From assembly GCA_034509495.1 (NCBI GenBank), contig CM067505.1:936903-1000902 (forward strand): DNA of 64,000 nucleotides. The letters run 5' to 3'. Shown here piece by piece: positions 1 through 12,743 of this stretch; positions within the stretch are counted from its first letter, which is position 1; each line of letters begins with the position of its first letter. This DNA comes from Acestrorhynchus altus. Taxonomy: Eukaryota; Chordata; Actinopteri; Characiformes; Acestrorhynchidae. The position numbers and the translations under genes are program-made. The notes beneath the pieces were generated by a model. That model had not been told where the DNA came from. It worked only from the letters and a program-made list of their open reading frames with translations, and made no database searches.

Positions 1-345
1 TGTGTCCCTGTCAGTGTCTCTGTCTGTCAGTGTCTCTGTCTGTCTCTCAGTGTCTTTGTCTGTGTCTGTCTGTCTGTCAGTGTCTCTGTCTGTTTGTGTC
101 TGTCTGTCTCTCAGTGTCTTTGTCTGTGTCTCTGTCAGTGTCTCTGTCTGTCAGTGTCTCTGTCTGTCAGTGTCTCTGTCTGTCTGTGTCTCTGTCTGTC
201 AGAGTCTCTGTCTGTCTGTCTCTGTGTCTCTGTCTGTCTGTCTCTCAGTGTCTCTGTCTGTCTGTCTGTCAGTGTCTCTGTCTGTCAGTGTCTCTGTCTG
301 TCAGGGTCTCTGTCTGTCTGTGTTTCTGTCTGTGAAGTTCTAGTT
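1..345. repeat. GTCTCTGTCTGTCAGT-type minisatellite
   Basis: The window opens inside a tandem array of T/C/G-only sequence built on a roughly 16-base motif (cagtgtctctgtctgt) with many variants. It runs to about 345, where ordinary sequence begins. Long open frames across it are only the low-complexity Ser/Val/Cys/Leu translations of the repeat and are not genes. The array probably extends beyond the left edge. Confidence 0.9.
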
Positions 346-420
346 TCTTTCTCTCACTGATTACTAACGTTTATCTCTCCACAGAATCTTAAGTAGATAA
401 TGATGGTCCAAAGTCAACTG

Positions 421-423
<3 letters not shown>

Positions 424-468
<45 letters not shown>
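424..468. repeat. (GT)n microsatellite
   Basis: About 45 bases of uninterrupted GT upstream of AMDHD2 exon 1. Confidence 0.95.
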
Positions 469-469
<1 letters not shown>

Positions 470-693
470 GTCTGAGGTTTGATTTATCAGAGCATTTTTG
501 CTGAATACGGTTGGTATGGAGAGGTGTGGGTTGGTTTGGAAGGTGTGAATAGTTATGGAGTGGATGAGTTGAGTGTTGGAGAATCAAGCCTACTGTTAGA
601 TGTTCAGGAGGAGTGAAGAGCTTCACTCAGCAGCCGTCCGTTTCTGTGAAGACTAAAAGACGTGTTCCCTCAGGCAGACGCTGTGTGTGAGAG

Positions 694-776
694 ATGCCTT
701 CCAACAAGAGTGTTTCAGATGCACCAATTACTCAGTTCATTAACTGCAGGATCCTCAGAGCCCACTGTCTGCAAAG

Positions 777-834
<58 letters not shown>

Positions 835-949
835 ATTCACTCACTCACACTTCTATAGAATCTACTGTTTAGATCACGGCACGTGTGGCTTTCTGTGTGT
901 GCGTGTGCGCGTGTGTGTGTGTGTTTGTGTGTGTGTTTGTGTGTGTGTT

Positions 950-996
<47 letters not shown>

Positions 997-1374
997 TTAT
1001 ATAGAGAGGACCTGTGGGTACGAGAGGGGAAGATTTTGGACCTGAGCTCTTCTTTGATAGCGCAGGTTTGCTGACCATAAAATCGACTGGGGAGTAAAAT
1101 TGTGGCACCTGGATTCATAGATGTTCAGATAAATGGTGAGACATTCTGAAGACACACACACAGATACCGATCAGCCAAAATGAAATGACCACCTTGGACG
1201 AGTGGATCAGACACAGCAATTGCTGCTGGAGTGTTAAACCCAGTCTGAATTACAGGTATAGAGCTCTGGTGATCAGAGGAGCTGATAAGTGGACAGAGAG
1301 AGGAGAAACAAGGTCATAATGTTTCTACATTAAATTGGACATTATGTGCTATTATTATTATTATTATTATGATA

Positions 1375-1411
<37 letters not shown>

Positions 1412-4400
1412 TACAATAATAATATTAATAATGATGATAATAATATAATAATATAATAATAATAATATGTATAATATAGTAATAATATAATAATATAATT
1501 ATAATAATAATATAATAATATAATAATAATAATAATATAATAATAATATAATAATAATAATAATAATAAAAAATTATAATATAATAATAATAATATAATA
1601 ATAATATTAATAATTATATTAGTAATAATATAATAATAATATAATAATATGTATAATAATAATAATATATCAATAATATATGTATTGTAATTATAGTAGT
1701 AATAATATAATAATAATATAATATGTAATAATAATAATAATAATAATATAATAATAATAATATAATAATAATAATAATATAATAATAATATATGTAATAA
1801 TATAATAATAATAATAATAATATAATAACAATAATAATAATAATATAATAATATGATAATAATAATAAGGAGAGAAAACAGTTGCGAATGGTGTAACCAG
1901 CATTCATAATCAAACTCTTTGCTGAACTTCATTACCAGGTGAATGCGGCATTGACTTCTCTCAGGCCACCCAGTGACATCAAAGGCGTAACTGGTGGCCA
2001 AAAGGTTCTTGAACATGAGTCCTCTGTCCCACCCTCATGCCTCTCTGCAGATATTTATAAACAGGTACTGTCGCCCTTCTCTGACCCGCAGCTGTAGCCA
2101 CTGAAACAGATACAGCAGGATTACATAGTACAGGTATGTGTACGGGGTGTAACTGTACTGTTCTGTGTAGGTGATCCCAGAGATCACGGTGAAGGATGGA
2201 GGAGCAGAAGGTGCTGGTGTTCTGGGTGAGTTAATCTCATCTACTTCTCACACGACACTGAAGGAATGGCTTTGGTTAGTGTCCAGATTCCTCAGATTAT
2301 AGGTTATTATAGGTATTTATTGTAATTATAGTATTATATAGTATTTATTGTAATTATAGGTTATTATAGGTATTTATTGTAATTATAGTATTATATAGTA
2401 TTTCTTGTAATTATAGTATTATATAGTATTTCTTGTAATTATAGTATATATAGTATTTATTGTAATTATAGGTTATTATAGGTATTTATTGTAATTATAG
2501 GTTATTATAGGTTTTATTATAGTATAATTATTATATAGTATTTAATGTAATTATAGTATTATAATGTTATTAGTAATTATAGTATTATATATTTATTGTA
2601 ATTATAGGTTCCCATTATAGGTTTTTATTGTATGAAAGTATAAGTATTATATACTATTTATTGTAATTATAGTATTATATAGTATTTATTGTAATTATAG
2701 GTTATTATAGGTTTTTATTGTAATTATAGTATTATATAGTATTTATTGTAATTATAGGTTATTATAGGTTTTTATTGTAATTATAGTATTATATAGTATT
2801 TCTTGTAATTATAGTATATAGTATTTATTGTAATTATAGGTTATTATGAGTATTTTATTGTAGTATAGGTTATTATAGGTTTTTATTATAATTATAGTAT
2901 TATATAGTATTTATTAATTATAGTATTATATAGTATTTATTATATTATAAGTTATTATAGGTTTTATTGTAATTATATTATTATATATACTATTTATTGT
3001 AATTATAGTATTATATAGTATTTATTGTAATTATATGAGTTATTATAGGTTTTTATTGTAATTGCATAGTATTATATAGTATTTGTATTGTAATTATAGG
3101 TTATTATAGGTTTTTATTGTAATTATAGTATTATATAGTATTTATTGTAATTATAGTATTATATAGTATTTATTGTAATTATAGGTTATTATAGGTTTTT
3201 ATTGTAATTATATGAAGTATTATATAGTATTTATTGTAATTATAGTATTATATAGTATTTATTGTAATTATAGGTTATTATATAGTATTTATTGTAATTA
3301 TAGGTATTTATAGGTTATATTAGTGTTCAGTCCTCAAATTATATGAACCACCTTCCTACCAACTTGTATGTCATTCAGTGTCTGTTGTGAATTTTTCACT
3401 ATTAATTCTAAATTGATCTTTATCCATTCTGAATTATTTGGAATGCCCTCTGAATTATTCAGTAACAGTTCTGAATTATTCTGTGTCTACTATAAATTAT
3501 ACTCTCCTCACACACACACACATACACACACACTCTCTCTCTCTCCCAGGTCTTCATCTGGAAGTCCATTCATAAGCAAGGAGAAGCGCTCACCCTCCTG
3601 AGTTTATCCGCCCCTTTAAAAACGGGGGCGTGGCAGATCTGATGGAGACCTATGGGACATTAGAGAATGTTGCTATGGTTACAGTGGCTCCAGAACTCTC
3701 CAATAGTGGGCCAGTAATACAAGCACTAGTGGGAAAGGGCATCACAGTGTCGTGGTAAGCATGGAGCATGCGAATATCACTCTAAACTGAAGGTTCCTTA
3801 TTGTACTGAAACTGGTTCGCGCCAACTCATAATGAAAGCGCTTTGAGATGTAAGAACGCCCAAAAAATGTTCTCATCGACAATCCTGCAGGGATTTTCTT
3901 AACGTTTGCACTCGGCGTCTAAATCGAAATTTGAGTCACGGTTAAACCAATAGAATTACCTGAAGAACCTGCTTATTGAAGAATTTTGTTTTAAAAACCA
4001 AGAGGCACGTTTGATGTCAGCAATTGAACATATTCGCCAATCAGTTTGACTGTAGATGTGATTTAATTACTGACTGATTGATCAGGATAATTGATCGGCA
4101 TCAGTGTTGGTTTGGGGGTGTTTAGGACATTTCATGGCTGATCGCTCAGGCAGGAGGGGAGGCCGTTCAGAACAGAACTTCATTCATCACACACCTGTTC
4201 AGCATATGCTGCCTGTAGGAACACACACACACACACACACACTCTCTTTTGAGGTCCAGTGTTCAGATCAGGACCATGGTTAAACCTTCCGCTGCGCCGT
4301 TACAGCTCTGTTTCAGTTGTTCTCTCTTGTGCAGTTTCATCACCGCGACCCGGGCATCGTGGGACTGCTGATAAATCATGTATGCCTGCGGACGTACTGA

Positions 4401-4476
4401 GTGTATTATGGCATGATCTCTGATGGAATCACTTTACACCACTGCAGCACTGAGGATATTTGAGTCCACCAGCAGG

Positions 4477-4510
<34 letters not shown>

Positions 4511-4550
4511 CACACACTCTCACACACACACACACACACACTCACACACT

Positions 4551-4608
<58 letters not shown>

Positions 4609-5850
4609 GCATAATGTTACACAATAACCCATATGTATCTGTATAGGTAGGTTGATACACCATTTGGATAAAAGTATTGGGACACCTACTGGCGATTTTG
4701 TGGCATCCTATGTTGAATCCATAGGCATTAATATGGAGCTGGTCCCCTACTATAGCAGCTCTAACAGCAGGTCTAGGTTACAGGTTTAGTGTTGGTGACA
4801 GATGCCGTTCAGCAATGGGTCTTCCAACTGAGCGACACTACCTTTCGGACAGCAAGAATTCACATTCAAGGACTGCATGCGTATGTTGCCGAGTTTGTTA
4901 AACACACATCTTGTTGCACACACACTGTATATAACACTGTACATATAACACTGACGTGTGGTGCAAGCTACAGCACAGCTGCTGTAGTAACATTGGCTTC
5001 CTTCTCGTTCCTTCAGGAACAACAACTCTGAGCGGCAGCATTGCGACCATGGACATGTGTATGAGACATTTCAAACAGGCCTCAGGTGTGTGAGGGAGTT
5101 TACATTCAATGGAAATGTATCCATGTGTGTTCTTGTACGTCTGTGGTTCTGACCAAATGTCAACATGGGAATTTATCTCCAGTGACTTGGTATCAACGGT
5201 TAAGGTTGGGTTTAGGAGTGTGGTTATGGGTTAGGTTAGGTTTATGGTTAGCTTAGGATTAGAGTTAAATCATTACAAATTCGAGTTAGTATGGTTAAGA
5301 CAGGTTTAGGAGAAGGTCTTACCCTACAATGTTCAGTAATGCAGAGGAAACTTAGGTGTGTGTTTTAAAGGCTGTACAGTTGAAGCTGCAGTGACTGCAT
5401 CTGCATCCGGCTCAGCTGCTGGGAATCTGCCCCAAGGAAGGAGCAGCTGGACTACGATTGCAGGCATGGTACAGTGGTTGCCTTGTTTATAAGTGGACAG
5501 TAGTTAAATGGGGAAACACTGACCGTGATGAACAAAGTTTAATAAACACTTAATGTCCAAATATTTGTGGAAGTGGTGATCATCAACATCAGGAAGTGAG
5601 TGTCGAATACTTTTGTCCTTGTAGTGTATATATCTGTCAGTTATCTACCACCAAATCTGAATCCGTGTGCACAGATTTTATCGTTCTGGACGACACCCTG
5701 ACGGTCAGAGAAACGTACATCGCGGGACAGCTGGTCTGGAAAAGTGACACACAGAAACGCCGCGCAGACGCGTCTCAGGCGGTCTTCTCTGAGCGGGGCG
5801 GCACGGTCATGCACACACGGCCATTCATGAGGCCTGTCGACTGGGAGTGA
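694..5850 (+). CDS. amdhd2: N-acetylglucosamine-6-phosphate deacetylase (frame-disrupted as read)
   Basis: AMDHD2 removes the acetyl group of GlcNAc-6-phosphate in cytosolic amino-sugar salvage, opposing the hexosamine pathway. Exons recognised: 694-776 (MPSNKSVSD..., QFINCRILRA), 1005-1135 (EDLWVREGKILD, then VAPGFIDVQING), 1939-2064 (GIDFSQAT), 2171-2225, 3550-3754 (GPFISKEK-like, METYGTLENVAMVTVAPEL), 4126-4214 (TFITHLF), 4335-4476 (HHRDPGIVGLL), about 4784-4892 (GLVLVTDAV), 5017-5085 (TTLSGSIATMDMCMRHF), 5371-5468, and 5675-5850 ending in TGA. Exon order and splice phases match the vertebrate gene. Exons 1, 4, 9 and 11 read cleanly. Exons 2, 3, 5, 6, 7, 8 and 10 each need one or more single-base corrections to stay in frame, mostly missing bases. 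The donor after exon 8 is not visible. Either this is a decaying copy or the consensus is poor here; I favour the latter because JMJD8 next door shows the same pattern in only some exons. Confidence 0.9.
778..993. repeat. (CA)n and (GT)n/GTTT microsatellites in AMDHD2 intron 1
   Basis: A (CA)n run at 780-832 begins immediately after the exon 1 donor. A (GT)n tract with regular TTTG interruptions (about every 10 bases) lies at 896-993, just before the exon 2 acceptor. Almost the whole intron is dinucleotide repeat. Confidence 0.95.
1163..1345. mobile_element. Short copy of a dispersed MITE-like family
   Basis: The left end (ccgatcagccaaaatgaaatg) and the right end (ggtcataatgtttc) are imperfect inverted repeats. 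The interior holds gtggatcagacacagca and gaggagctgataagtggaca, both also found in the copies near 28.7, 44.3 and 63.3 kb. No coding capacity. Confidence 0.6.
1352..1870. repeat. (TAA)n-rich array
   Basis: About 500 bases of (TAA)/(TAATA) trinucleotide-type repeat within AMDHD2 intron 2. Ile/Tyr/Leu-only open frames on the other strand are artefacts of the repeat. Confidence 0.95.
2300..3325. repeat. AT-rich tandem array
   Basis: About 1 kb of irregular tandem units built from tattgtaattatag, gttattatag and tattatatagtattta in AMDHD2 intron 4. Units vary by single-base insertions and deletions. Confidence 0.9.
4479..4602. repeat. (CA)n microsatellite, interrupted
   Basis: About 120 bases of CA with CT interruptions, starting right at the donor of AMDHD2 exon 7. 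Confidence 0.95.
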
Positions 5851-7740
5851 GTGTGTGATGGAACTCAGGATATTCTGCAGACCTTCATCATCTGATCCTT
5901 TAATCAAAAAGAATCACATAATTCATTTAATTCCTTCTTAGTAGCTTGTTTTCATGATTTGTTATACTTCAGCAAGTGGGCGTCAGTGTAGCACCGAGGT
6001 CAGCCTGTACGAAACCACGGCTTCGGGAGGCGTTACTTGGTTTACGTATCGGATGAACACATCGGTCTGCTTTAGTGAGCAGTGCAGGACTGCACTGATA
6101 CCTGCTCAGCAACTGGCGTCGGTCTGTGTTGTGATTAGAACCAGCCAAGCCCAATAAACACTGCTGCTGCTGACGTACGGTGTCCTTTCTCTTCTTTACT
6201 GTCCCAGCAATCAAGGTTGACAATAACACATCTATGTTATTCTGACCAAGCAACCATCGCAGCGCTATTCGCAGTGGTATCCATCCATCCATCATCCGTC
6301 CATCGCCTGCGGGTCCTGGTCTCAGGGCATATCAGCATTAATATTATTATTATTATTATTATGGTGGAAACTAATCCGTAATAACAGTGTAATTATACGC
6401 TGTAATAAAGTGTGTGTTTAGAGCGATGACATGTCGACAGTGACTTCGTGTGAGGTACTGACCGCTGTTGGATTACTCGATATACTCTCACGACTCTTCC
6501 GTTCCACCTTAAGAGTGAAGCAGTTACCCCTGAGCAGTAGTGTTAAATCCAGCCCAGGACTTCATCACACCTTCAATTACAGCAGTTCCACCTTAAATCC
6601 GGCTTTTATTCCCCAGTGGAGCTGTCTCAGATGTCTCATGTGTCTCGGTGAATCCAGAAATACTGAGATGATCTTCCTTTGTCTTACAGAAGGTCACGCC
6701 AGACACCAAACGTACCTTCACTGGTGAACGAAATCTAGGCTCAGTGACACTTTTTCACTGAACGATTCCTTTAAACTGCTCTAAGCAGAACATCATGTTG
6801 GTCATCTTTGTACACAGAAGGACGTGTGGGTCTGCAGTGCTGTAGTGAATGAAGATGAAGGTGATCAGGATCAATAACTGATGATAACTGTAGTCTGATC
6901 TGATCAATATTTATTGATCTACTCATACAGAAGTGGTGTCTCTCAGTGCGGCGTCGGGTTTTAACGCAACACGCCAGACGTCTCTGCATGGAGTTGTAGA
7001 GGTTCCTAATGGTATCCTGTGATGATTCATCCCATGCAGCTTGAATGTTCTCACTCAGTTTCTGCAGATGGTGTGGTAGGGTGGGGTGTTGATGGGCGTC
7101 CAATACGCGTCCACACATTTTCAATCAGGACAGGTCTGGGATGAGACACGACCACGGCGTGGTATCTGTGTCTTCAAAGCGAGATCTTGGGGCAGCGGCA
7201 GAGTGTGGGCGGGCGCGTGTATTTTCGATTCTTGTTCTGATTCACTGTGTTTTGAAAGCAGAAACTCAATAAAAATACAGATTTGATTAAAAATGTATTT
7301 ATTAAAGCAGTTTTTTATTTTATTCAATGATCTTTCAGAAAATAAAAGTCTCCAGTGGACGAGTGTTTAGATGATCTGAGCTAAAACTCACTGTGAGATT
7401 GTAGTGTTCCTCCTAAGCACTGACAGACACCATAGAACACCTTAAATAAGCCGAATGCAGTCAGTGATTGTTTACAGTGAGAGATTGTGGAGATGATTTT
7501 TATTTATTTTAAACTAAATCTCTGTACTGAACGACCACCTCCACTCAAACAGGCGGATCAAAAACACAACCATCTCAAAACCTTCACCACGAGAAACATC
7601 ACTGATCTGTTCAGCACGGCAGTGAACAATGAGATCTGATTGGTCCTCAGTGAGTGATAATGGTGAATGAAGCTCTCTAACAGGTCCTGTAGGAGTGATG
7701 TCAGTTAGTGAGGAGCTCTAATTGGTCCATTCAGGGAGGT
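5851..7740. other. Intergenic region AMDHD2-JMJD8
   Basis: The space between two convergent genes (tail to tail). It holds a short (ATT)n run near 6338-6361 and a Tc1-type relic at 6900-7205. It should also contain both 3' UTRs. I see no further gene. Confidence 0.6.
6900..7205 (-). mobile_element. Tc1/mariner-like transposase C-terminal relic
   Basis: The minus strand encodes fragments such as DTIRNLYNSMQRRLACCVKT, typical of the C-terminus of Tc1-type transposases, preceded by a degraded GRVLDAHQHPTLPHHLQKL stretch. The same DNA family recurs at 30235-30640. The frame is broken, there is no full DDE core and terminal repeats were not found. Inactive. Confidence 0.7.
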
Positions 7741-8184
7741 TCAACCCAGGAATGTGGATATGAACACACTGGTGTCCAGGTTCAGAGTAGCATGCCACCA
7801 GCGGTCTGGAAAATACAGCACCTAATATACACACACACACACAAACACACAAGTTCACAATGGCACCTGTAATACTCCAACGAGCTCTCCTCTCTTCTCG
7901 ACCCATTGACTGCGAGGGTTGAGGGGCATATTTATTGTAAGGCCAGTACCAATTAACTCCACAGGTTGATGCAGGATTGGGGACCACTCGCCCTCAGAGA
8001 CCCCACTGTCAGCGGTGTGTGTTTGTTCGCTCACCTCTCCTGGTCTGATGGTACACTCTAGTGGTTTGTTGTGTGTCTCCAGGTTGGGGTAGGAGTGTGT
8101 GAGCCAGGACAGGGTGGTGTAGTTGGGGTGAGACTCAGGAGCATGATCAGGAGGGTACAGGAACCAACGCTGAAAAACACACAC

Positions 8185-8258
<74 letters not shown>

Positions 8259-8452
8259 CTTAAATGCAAGCACCTAATAATAATAATAGTATTTCTGACT
8301 CCTGAGAACGTTGGAGGCCCACAAACCTTTCTACCATAAATGACCTCTGAGTAGCCTGGACCGTGCCAGTGGAACGGCACTCCAGTACCTGGACCTGAGA
8401 AAGAGAGAGATTTAAGCTTCACCATCAAATTAACTGATGTATATTATATGCT

Positions 8453-8497
<45 letters not shown>

Positions 8498-8633
8498 GAG
8501 AAAGAAAGTGTAGCACACCAATTCCGAAGCTGTCGCCAGGAGCGTGTGTAGTAATCCATAAGGTGGGCGTTATGCTCATCAAAGAAGCGCCCACTCCAGT
8601 GAGATTATTATCACCAAAGAATACAGCGTATCT

Positions 8634-8665
<32 letters not shown>

Positions 8666-8862
8666 ACACACACACACATTCGCAGAACAGTGCGATTATG
8701 GTTCAATACAGTGTGTGTTTAGATGATGGTGGATTAGTCTTGAGGTGCTGACCGCTGCCCAGTGTATCTTCAGACTGAGGTCAGCAGGAACTTCTAAAAC
8801 TCTTCCAAACGCCACGTCCACTACAGACACACACACAGTCTGCGTGCTGCACTTCAAAAGCA

Positions 8863-8915
<53 letters not shown>

Positions 8916-9123
8916 CTTTCCTGTAGGAGTGTGTGTTAGCAGTGCTCAGTCGGACAGTTTTATTCCTGAACTCTCTCATTAAATTAGCTTTGGAACACAG
9001 GACACGGAATTTCTGAAAGCACCAATCACAACACAGCACTGACTAATCCAACCAATCAGGTGCATATTTCTGATCTTGAAATGACTTATTGCCTAAAGAC
9101 TCTTAATGGATCACTGAATCATA

Positions 9124-9163
<40 letters not shown>

Positions 9164-9228
9164 CTGCAAGTCTTACCGTGTTATCAGTGACTCCTCTCAA
9201 TATCACAGGCTTAGAATATGCATACCTG

Positions 9229-9271
<43 letters not shown>

Positions 9272-9342
9272 GGTGAAATACATCAGCTCAAAATGGGGTG
9301 TAAAAAACAACACTAATATTCAATGAATGATTACTATTTAAC

Positions 9343-9389
<47 letters not shown>

Positions 9390-9560
9390 GAGACTCACTC
9401 CTGCATAAACAGTGTGTGTGTGATGGAATTCACATCCCGGACATCAATGGTGCACTTTCCTTCATCACTGAGACTGGATTCCAGACCCCTATAGTATCCA
9501 TTAACACACTGTTAACACTGCTATACACACACACACACACACACACACACCATCAGACAA

Positions 9561-9597
<37 letters not shown>

Positions 9598-9705
9598 ATC
9601 AGACAACTCTACACACACACCACCAGACAACTGTACACACACCATCAGACAACTGCGCGCACACACGCACACACGCACACGCACACACACACCATCAGAC
9701 AACTG

Positions 9706-9741
<36 letters not shown>

Positions 9742-9848
9742 GCAGAAAAGCCTCACCAACCGCCGGGGTCACACAGCTGCCCCAGCTGCCCCAACACGAC
9801 CAGCACGACCAGCACGACCAGTCTCACACAGCTGCCAGATCCGGCCAT
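7741..9848 (-). CDS. jmjd8: JmjC domain-containing protein 8
   Basis: JMJD8 is a JmjC-fold protein of the ER lumen in vertebrates. Minus-strand exons in transcript order: 9757-9848 (ATG, hydrophobic Val/Leu-rich signal peptide), 9399-9488 (DEGKCTIDVRD), 9177-9225 (YAYSKPVILRGVTDN), 8916-9012 (KFRVLCSKANLM, VRLSTANTHSYRK), 8753-8820 (VDVAF), 8519-8631 (FFGDNNLT, APGDSFGIG), 8327-8394 (GVPFHWHGPGYSEVIYGRK), 8035-8169 (RWFLYPPDHAPE, PLECTIRPGE), 7741-7821 (VLYFPDRWWHATLNL, then STFLG and stop). The cupin/JmjC core HWH...WWHATLNLDTSVF is intact. Splice phases agree in exons 1-4 and 7-9. Exons 5 and 6 carry several single-base indels that break the frame; this is probably sequence error, given intact flanks. 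The gene is tail-to-tail with AMDHD2; both orthologues lie on human 16p13.3. Confidence 0.9.
8182..8256. repeat. (CA)n microsatellite in JMJD8 intron 7
   Basis: About 75 bases of pure CA. Further CA/GT runs lie in neighbouring JMJD8 introns at 8454-8494, 8638-8678, 8868-8912, 9124-9161, 9233-9269 and 9343-9387. Confidence 0.95.
9522..9738. repeat. Compound (CA)n / CACCATCAGACAACT array
   Basis: JMJD8 intron 1 alternates CA runs with at least five copies of accatcagacaactct/gt. It looks like a minisatellite that nucleated on a CA microsatellite. Confidence 0.9.
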
Positions 9849-10168
9849 GAACTCACTACACACTCACTCACACACACTCACAAACACACACTGACACACA
9901 CACACACTCACACACCACCTGCATCCCCTCCATTCATTCCCACTTCAGGCTCTTCCTCACTCCTGCGTCCAGCGTCCAATCAGAATACGCTACGTCTCGC
10001 TTTCGGGCGGAGCCTAAAGGAGACGTTTATTCATATTTTTTATGAATAAGTTAATATTGATATTAATTATTAAGTTAAGTATTGAGTAAATAATAATTAT
10101 TAATATTAGGTTTGTATATTGTTATTAATATCAATTATTATTAATATTAATAACTATTATTGTTGTTG

Positions 10169-10199
<31 letters not shown>

Positions 10200-10214
10200 G
10201 TTGTTATTATCATA

Positions 10215-10259
<45 letters not shown>

Positions 10260-10929
10260 GGACGTTTACTTTTATATAAATAAAGCACCGCCATTAATGT
10301 TAAAAATAAATAAATATGTTATATTTGCAAATATAATCGTATCTCCTGTATTTCTTTCATTTTAAGCTTAATAATAAAAGTATAAATTAATGATGTTTAT
10401 AAATATATGATCGGTTATTAAACATTACATAGGAACTAATCTGACAAAGGAAAGTGCCCGCCATCAACATCGACCCGTAAACAGTGACGGACAGAGGGCG
10501 CTTTCTAAATGGCGTAGTGGCTCACTCGATCCCTGCGCCCTATCTAAACAAACCGCTGCTAAATAAAGCGAGTAAAAACAGTACAGTGCTTATTTTATAC
10601 ACTTTTTTTAACGCTTTTAGGTCATTATGTACTGTTGTAAATTATTTAACAATTTAATTTGATTTAATGTATTAATTTTGGAATGTAAATTAATATGTAA
10701 CATATAGGATGGTAATTTTATTTTATTATATTGACATAAAACAAGACAGACATCCAAAGTTAAATACTCAAACTGCAATCTGATTTAAAAACCTAATGTT
10801 TTAAGCTACAAAAGAGTCGTTTTATTATTATTAAACATCAGTTTTAATATCACTCTAAAGGTCAAACACTGAAAATGTAAAGGCCACTTTAAAATCCCCT
10901 AGTGCCTAAGTAGTGCCCTATTTCTGTGT

Positions 10930-11046
10930 GATTTGGGACGCGGCCGCTGCCGCTGCTCTTCAGCTCGCCCTCATGGCGAGTTTACAGCTGTGTCACAGAG
11001 ACTCGGGGCTTTGGTGACCATGAGACTGACTGCCCCCTCTCACAGG
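10930..11046 (+). other. Possible 5' UTR exon of SLC25A19
   Basis: A GC-rich block starting near ggacgcggccgctgccgc ends at a good splice donor (CACAG|GTAGGT at 11046/11047). An acceptor in the ctctcagtcag stretch lies about 30 bases upstream of the SLC25A19 ATG. Inferred from splice signals and CpG content only; a transcript would decide. Confidence 0.35.
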
Positions 11047-11224
11047 TAGGTCATCACTCTGCTGCCCATGTCGCACTGACCAGTGAGACTGGACACTACT
11101 GGGTTAGTACATGACCCTGGGTCAACTTGCTGAAAGCCAAGAGTGGCCTAGAGGGGCATTAAGTCCGCCAGCCTTGGGTTCTCTTTGGTTCTCAGAGGTT
11201 CTCTGCGGTAACAGAGCTCCGTCC

Positions 11225-11400
11225 ACTACGTCTGAGATGAGCTGCACTGAACTGAACTGAACTGATCATCCAACATCAGAGCCTGACCTCACTGGTGCTG
11301 AATGCAATCAAATCCTCTTCACAGCAGTGTTCCAACATCTAGAGTAAACTCTGGGAAGAGCAGCTGTTACTGCAGCCATGACTTCAGAAGAAATGCTGAC
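11225..11400 (-). mobile_element. Fragment of the TACACTATATGGACAAA MITE family
   Basis: Contains, in inverse orientation, the interior of the family (gaatgcaatcaaatcct, ctgttactgcagc..., ttcagaagaaa). Both termini are missing. Confidence 0.6.
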
Positions 11401-11603
11401 GAGCAGCAAACCTCTGGATGACCAGTGCAGATGTTTGTTTCTAGGCCTGATCAATACAGATCAATGCAGATGAGTACTGATCAGTACAGATCTATAAACA
11501 CTGGGTTCTTCTCTATAAAGGTTCCTCTGGTCTGGTTAAGGGTAAATATGTGGTCTGGTGTGTGTGTGTGCTCTCAGTCAGCAGATCCCCCTGGAGAACT
11601 GGG

Positions 11604-12692
11604 ATGGTAGGATATGACCCCAGTTCAGCTCTGACCCCTGAGGAGGCCGCTCTGGCGGGGTCAGCGGCCGGCATGGTCACTCGGGCTATCATTAGCCCAC
11701 TGGACGTGGTCAAGATCAGGTTCCAGGTAGGACTGAAACAGTAATGAACTGCGGGGATGAAACAAGCGTTTACAGAAACACTGCGGTGGAGCAGATCTGC
11801 TCCGGAGGATCTGCAGGCTCTCCTGGTTTCAGTGAGGAAACTGAATGGTTCCATCATGACTCACTTAATGAGTCACAGATCCTCTGCCTGACTCCTCCAC
11901 CCAGTGCATGATCCTCAGGACGGGGTGGGGTTACTGTAGGACGGGAGATGCTTATTTTTTAACATTTTTAATGTTTGTCTCAAAAAGTAAGAAAACAGTG
12001 AAAATGTTTTTTGATCATTTTTATATTTTAATTAAAAATATAATAATTTTAATTATGAATCAGGTTTTAAACCAATTTTTTTGAGATGCACTAGTGTATA
12101 TATCTTTATGAATGCTGTGTGTGTGTGTGTGTGTATGTACCATTTTCTGATGGTGTCATTTTGTGTGTGTGTGTGTGTGTGTATGTACCATTTTTTTTGT
12201 GTGTGTGTGTGTGTTATGTAGCTGCAGATTGAGCGTGTTTCCTCCAGAAAGCCTCAGGGGAAGTACTCCGGCCTGCTGCAGGCCTCGCGCTGTATCCTGG
12301 CCGAGGAAGGACTGAAGGCTTTCTGGAAAGGCCACGTTCCCGCCCAGCTGCTGTCTGTGTGTTACGGAGCTGTTCAGGTGTGTCAGTCTCACCGTCACAT
12401 GGACCAGCTTAAAGCAGCTGAATGTGTCCATTAGAAGGGCTGTCCACCAATATTTGGACATGTGTTTACTATGTGGTCAGTGGCAACTACACTCATCACA
12501 AGCTGCTGTGTGTGTGTGTAGTTTGCCAGTTTCGAGGCGCTGACGGAGACAGTCCATAAGAACACCTCCTATAACAGCCAGACGGCCGGAGTTCACTTTC
12601 TGTGTGGAGGTTTAGCCGCCTGCTCTGCAACCATCGCCTGCCAACCGCTCGACACACTCCGCACACGCTTCGCCGCTCAAGGGGAACCAAAG

Positions 12693-12743
<51 letters not shown>

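Larger units (their letters stand above)
9849..11603. other. Divergent JMJD8 / SLC25A19 upstream region
   Basis: Head-to-head spacing of the two coding starts. CpG-containing stretches around 9955-10020, 10460-10560 and 10935-10985 are the likely promoter zones. Between them lies AT-rich DNA with an (ATT)n tract near 10170-10257. No other gene seen. Confidence 0.5.

Noticed and set aside
2..360. Long open frames rich in Ser/Val/Cys/Leu
   Set aside because: They are translations of the opening minisatellite in all three frames; no domain, no splice structure.
1411..2016. 201-codon minus-strand open frame of Ile/Tyr/Leu
   Set aside because: Encoded by the (TAA)n array; compositional artefact.
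5195..5310. Runs of ttagggtt/ttaggtt-like sequence suggestive of an interstitial telomere
   Set aside because: Only degenerate ggttagg motifs, no consecutive perfect TTAGGG units.
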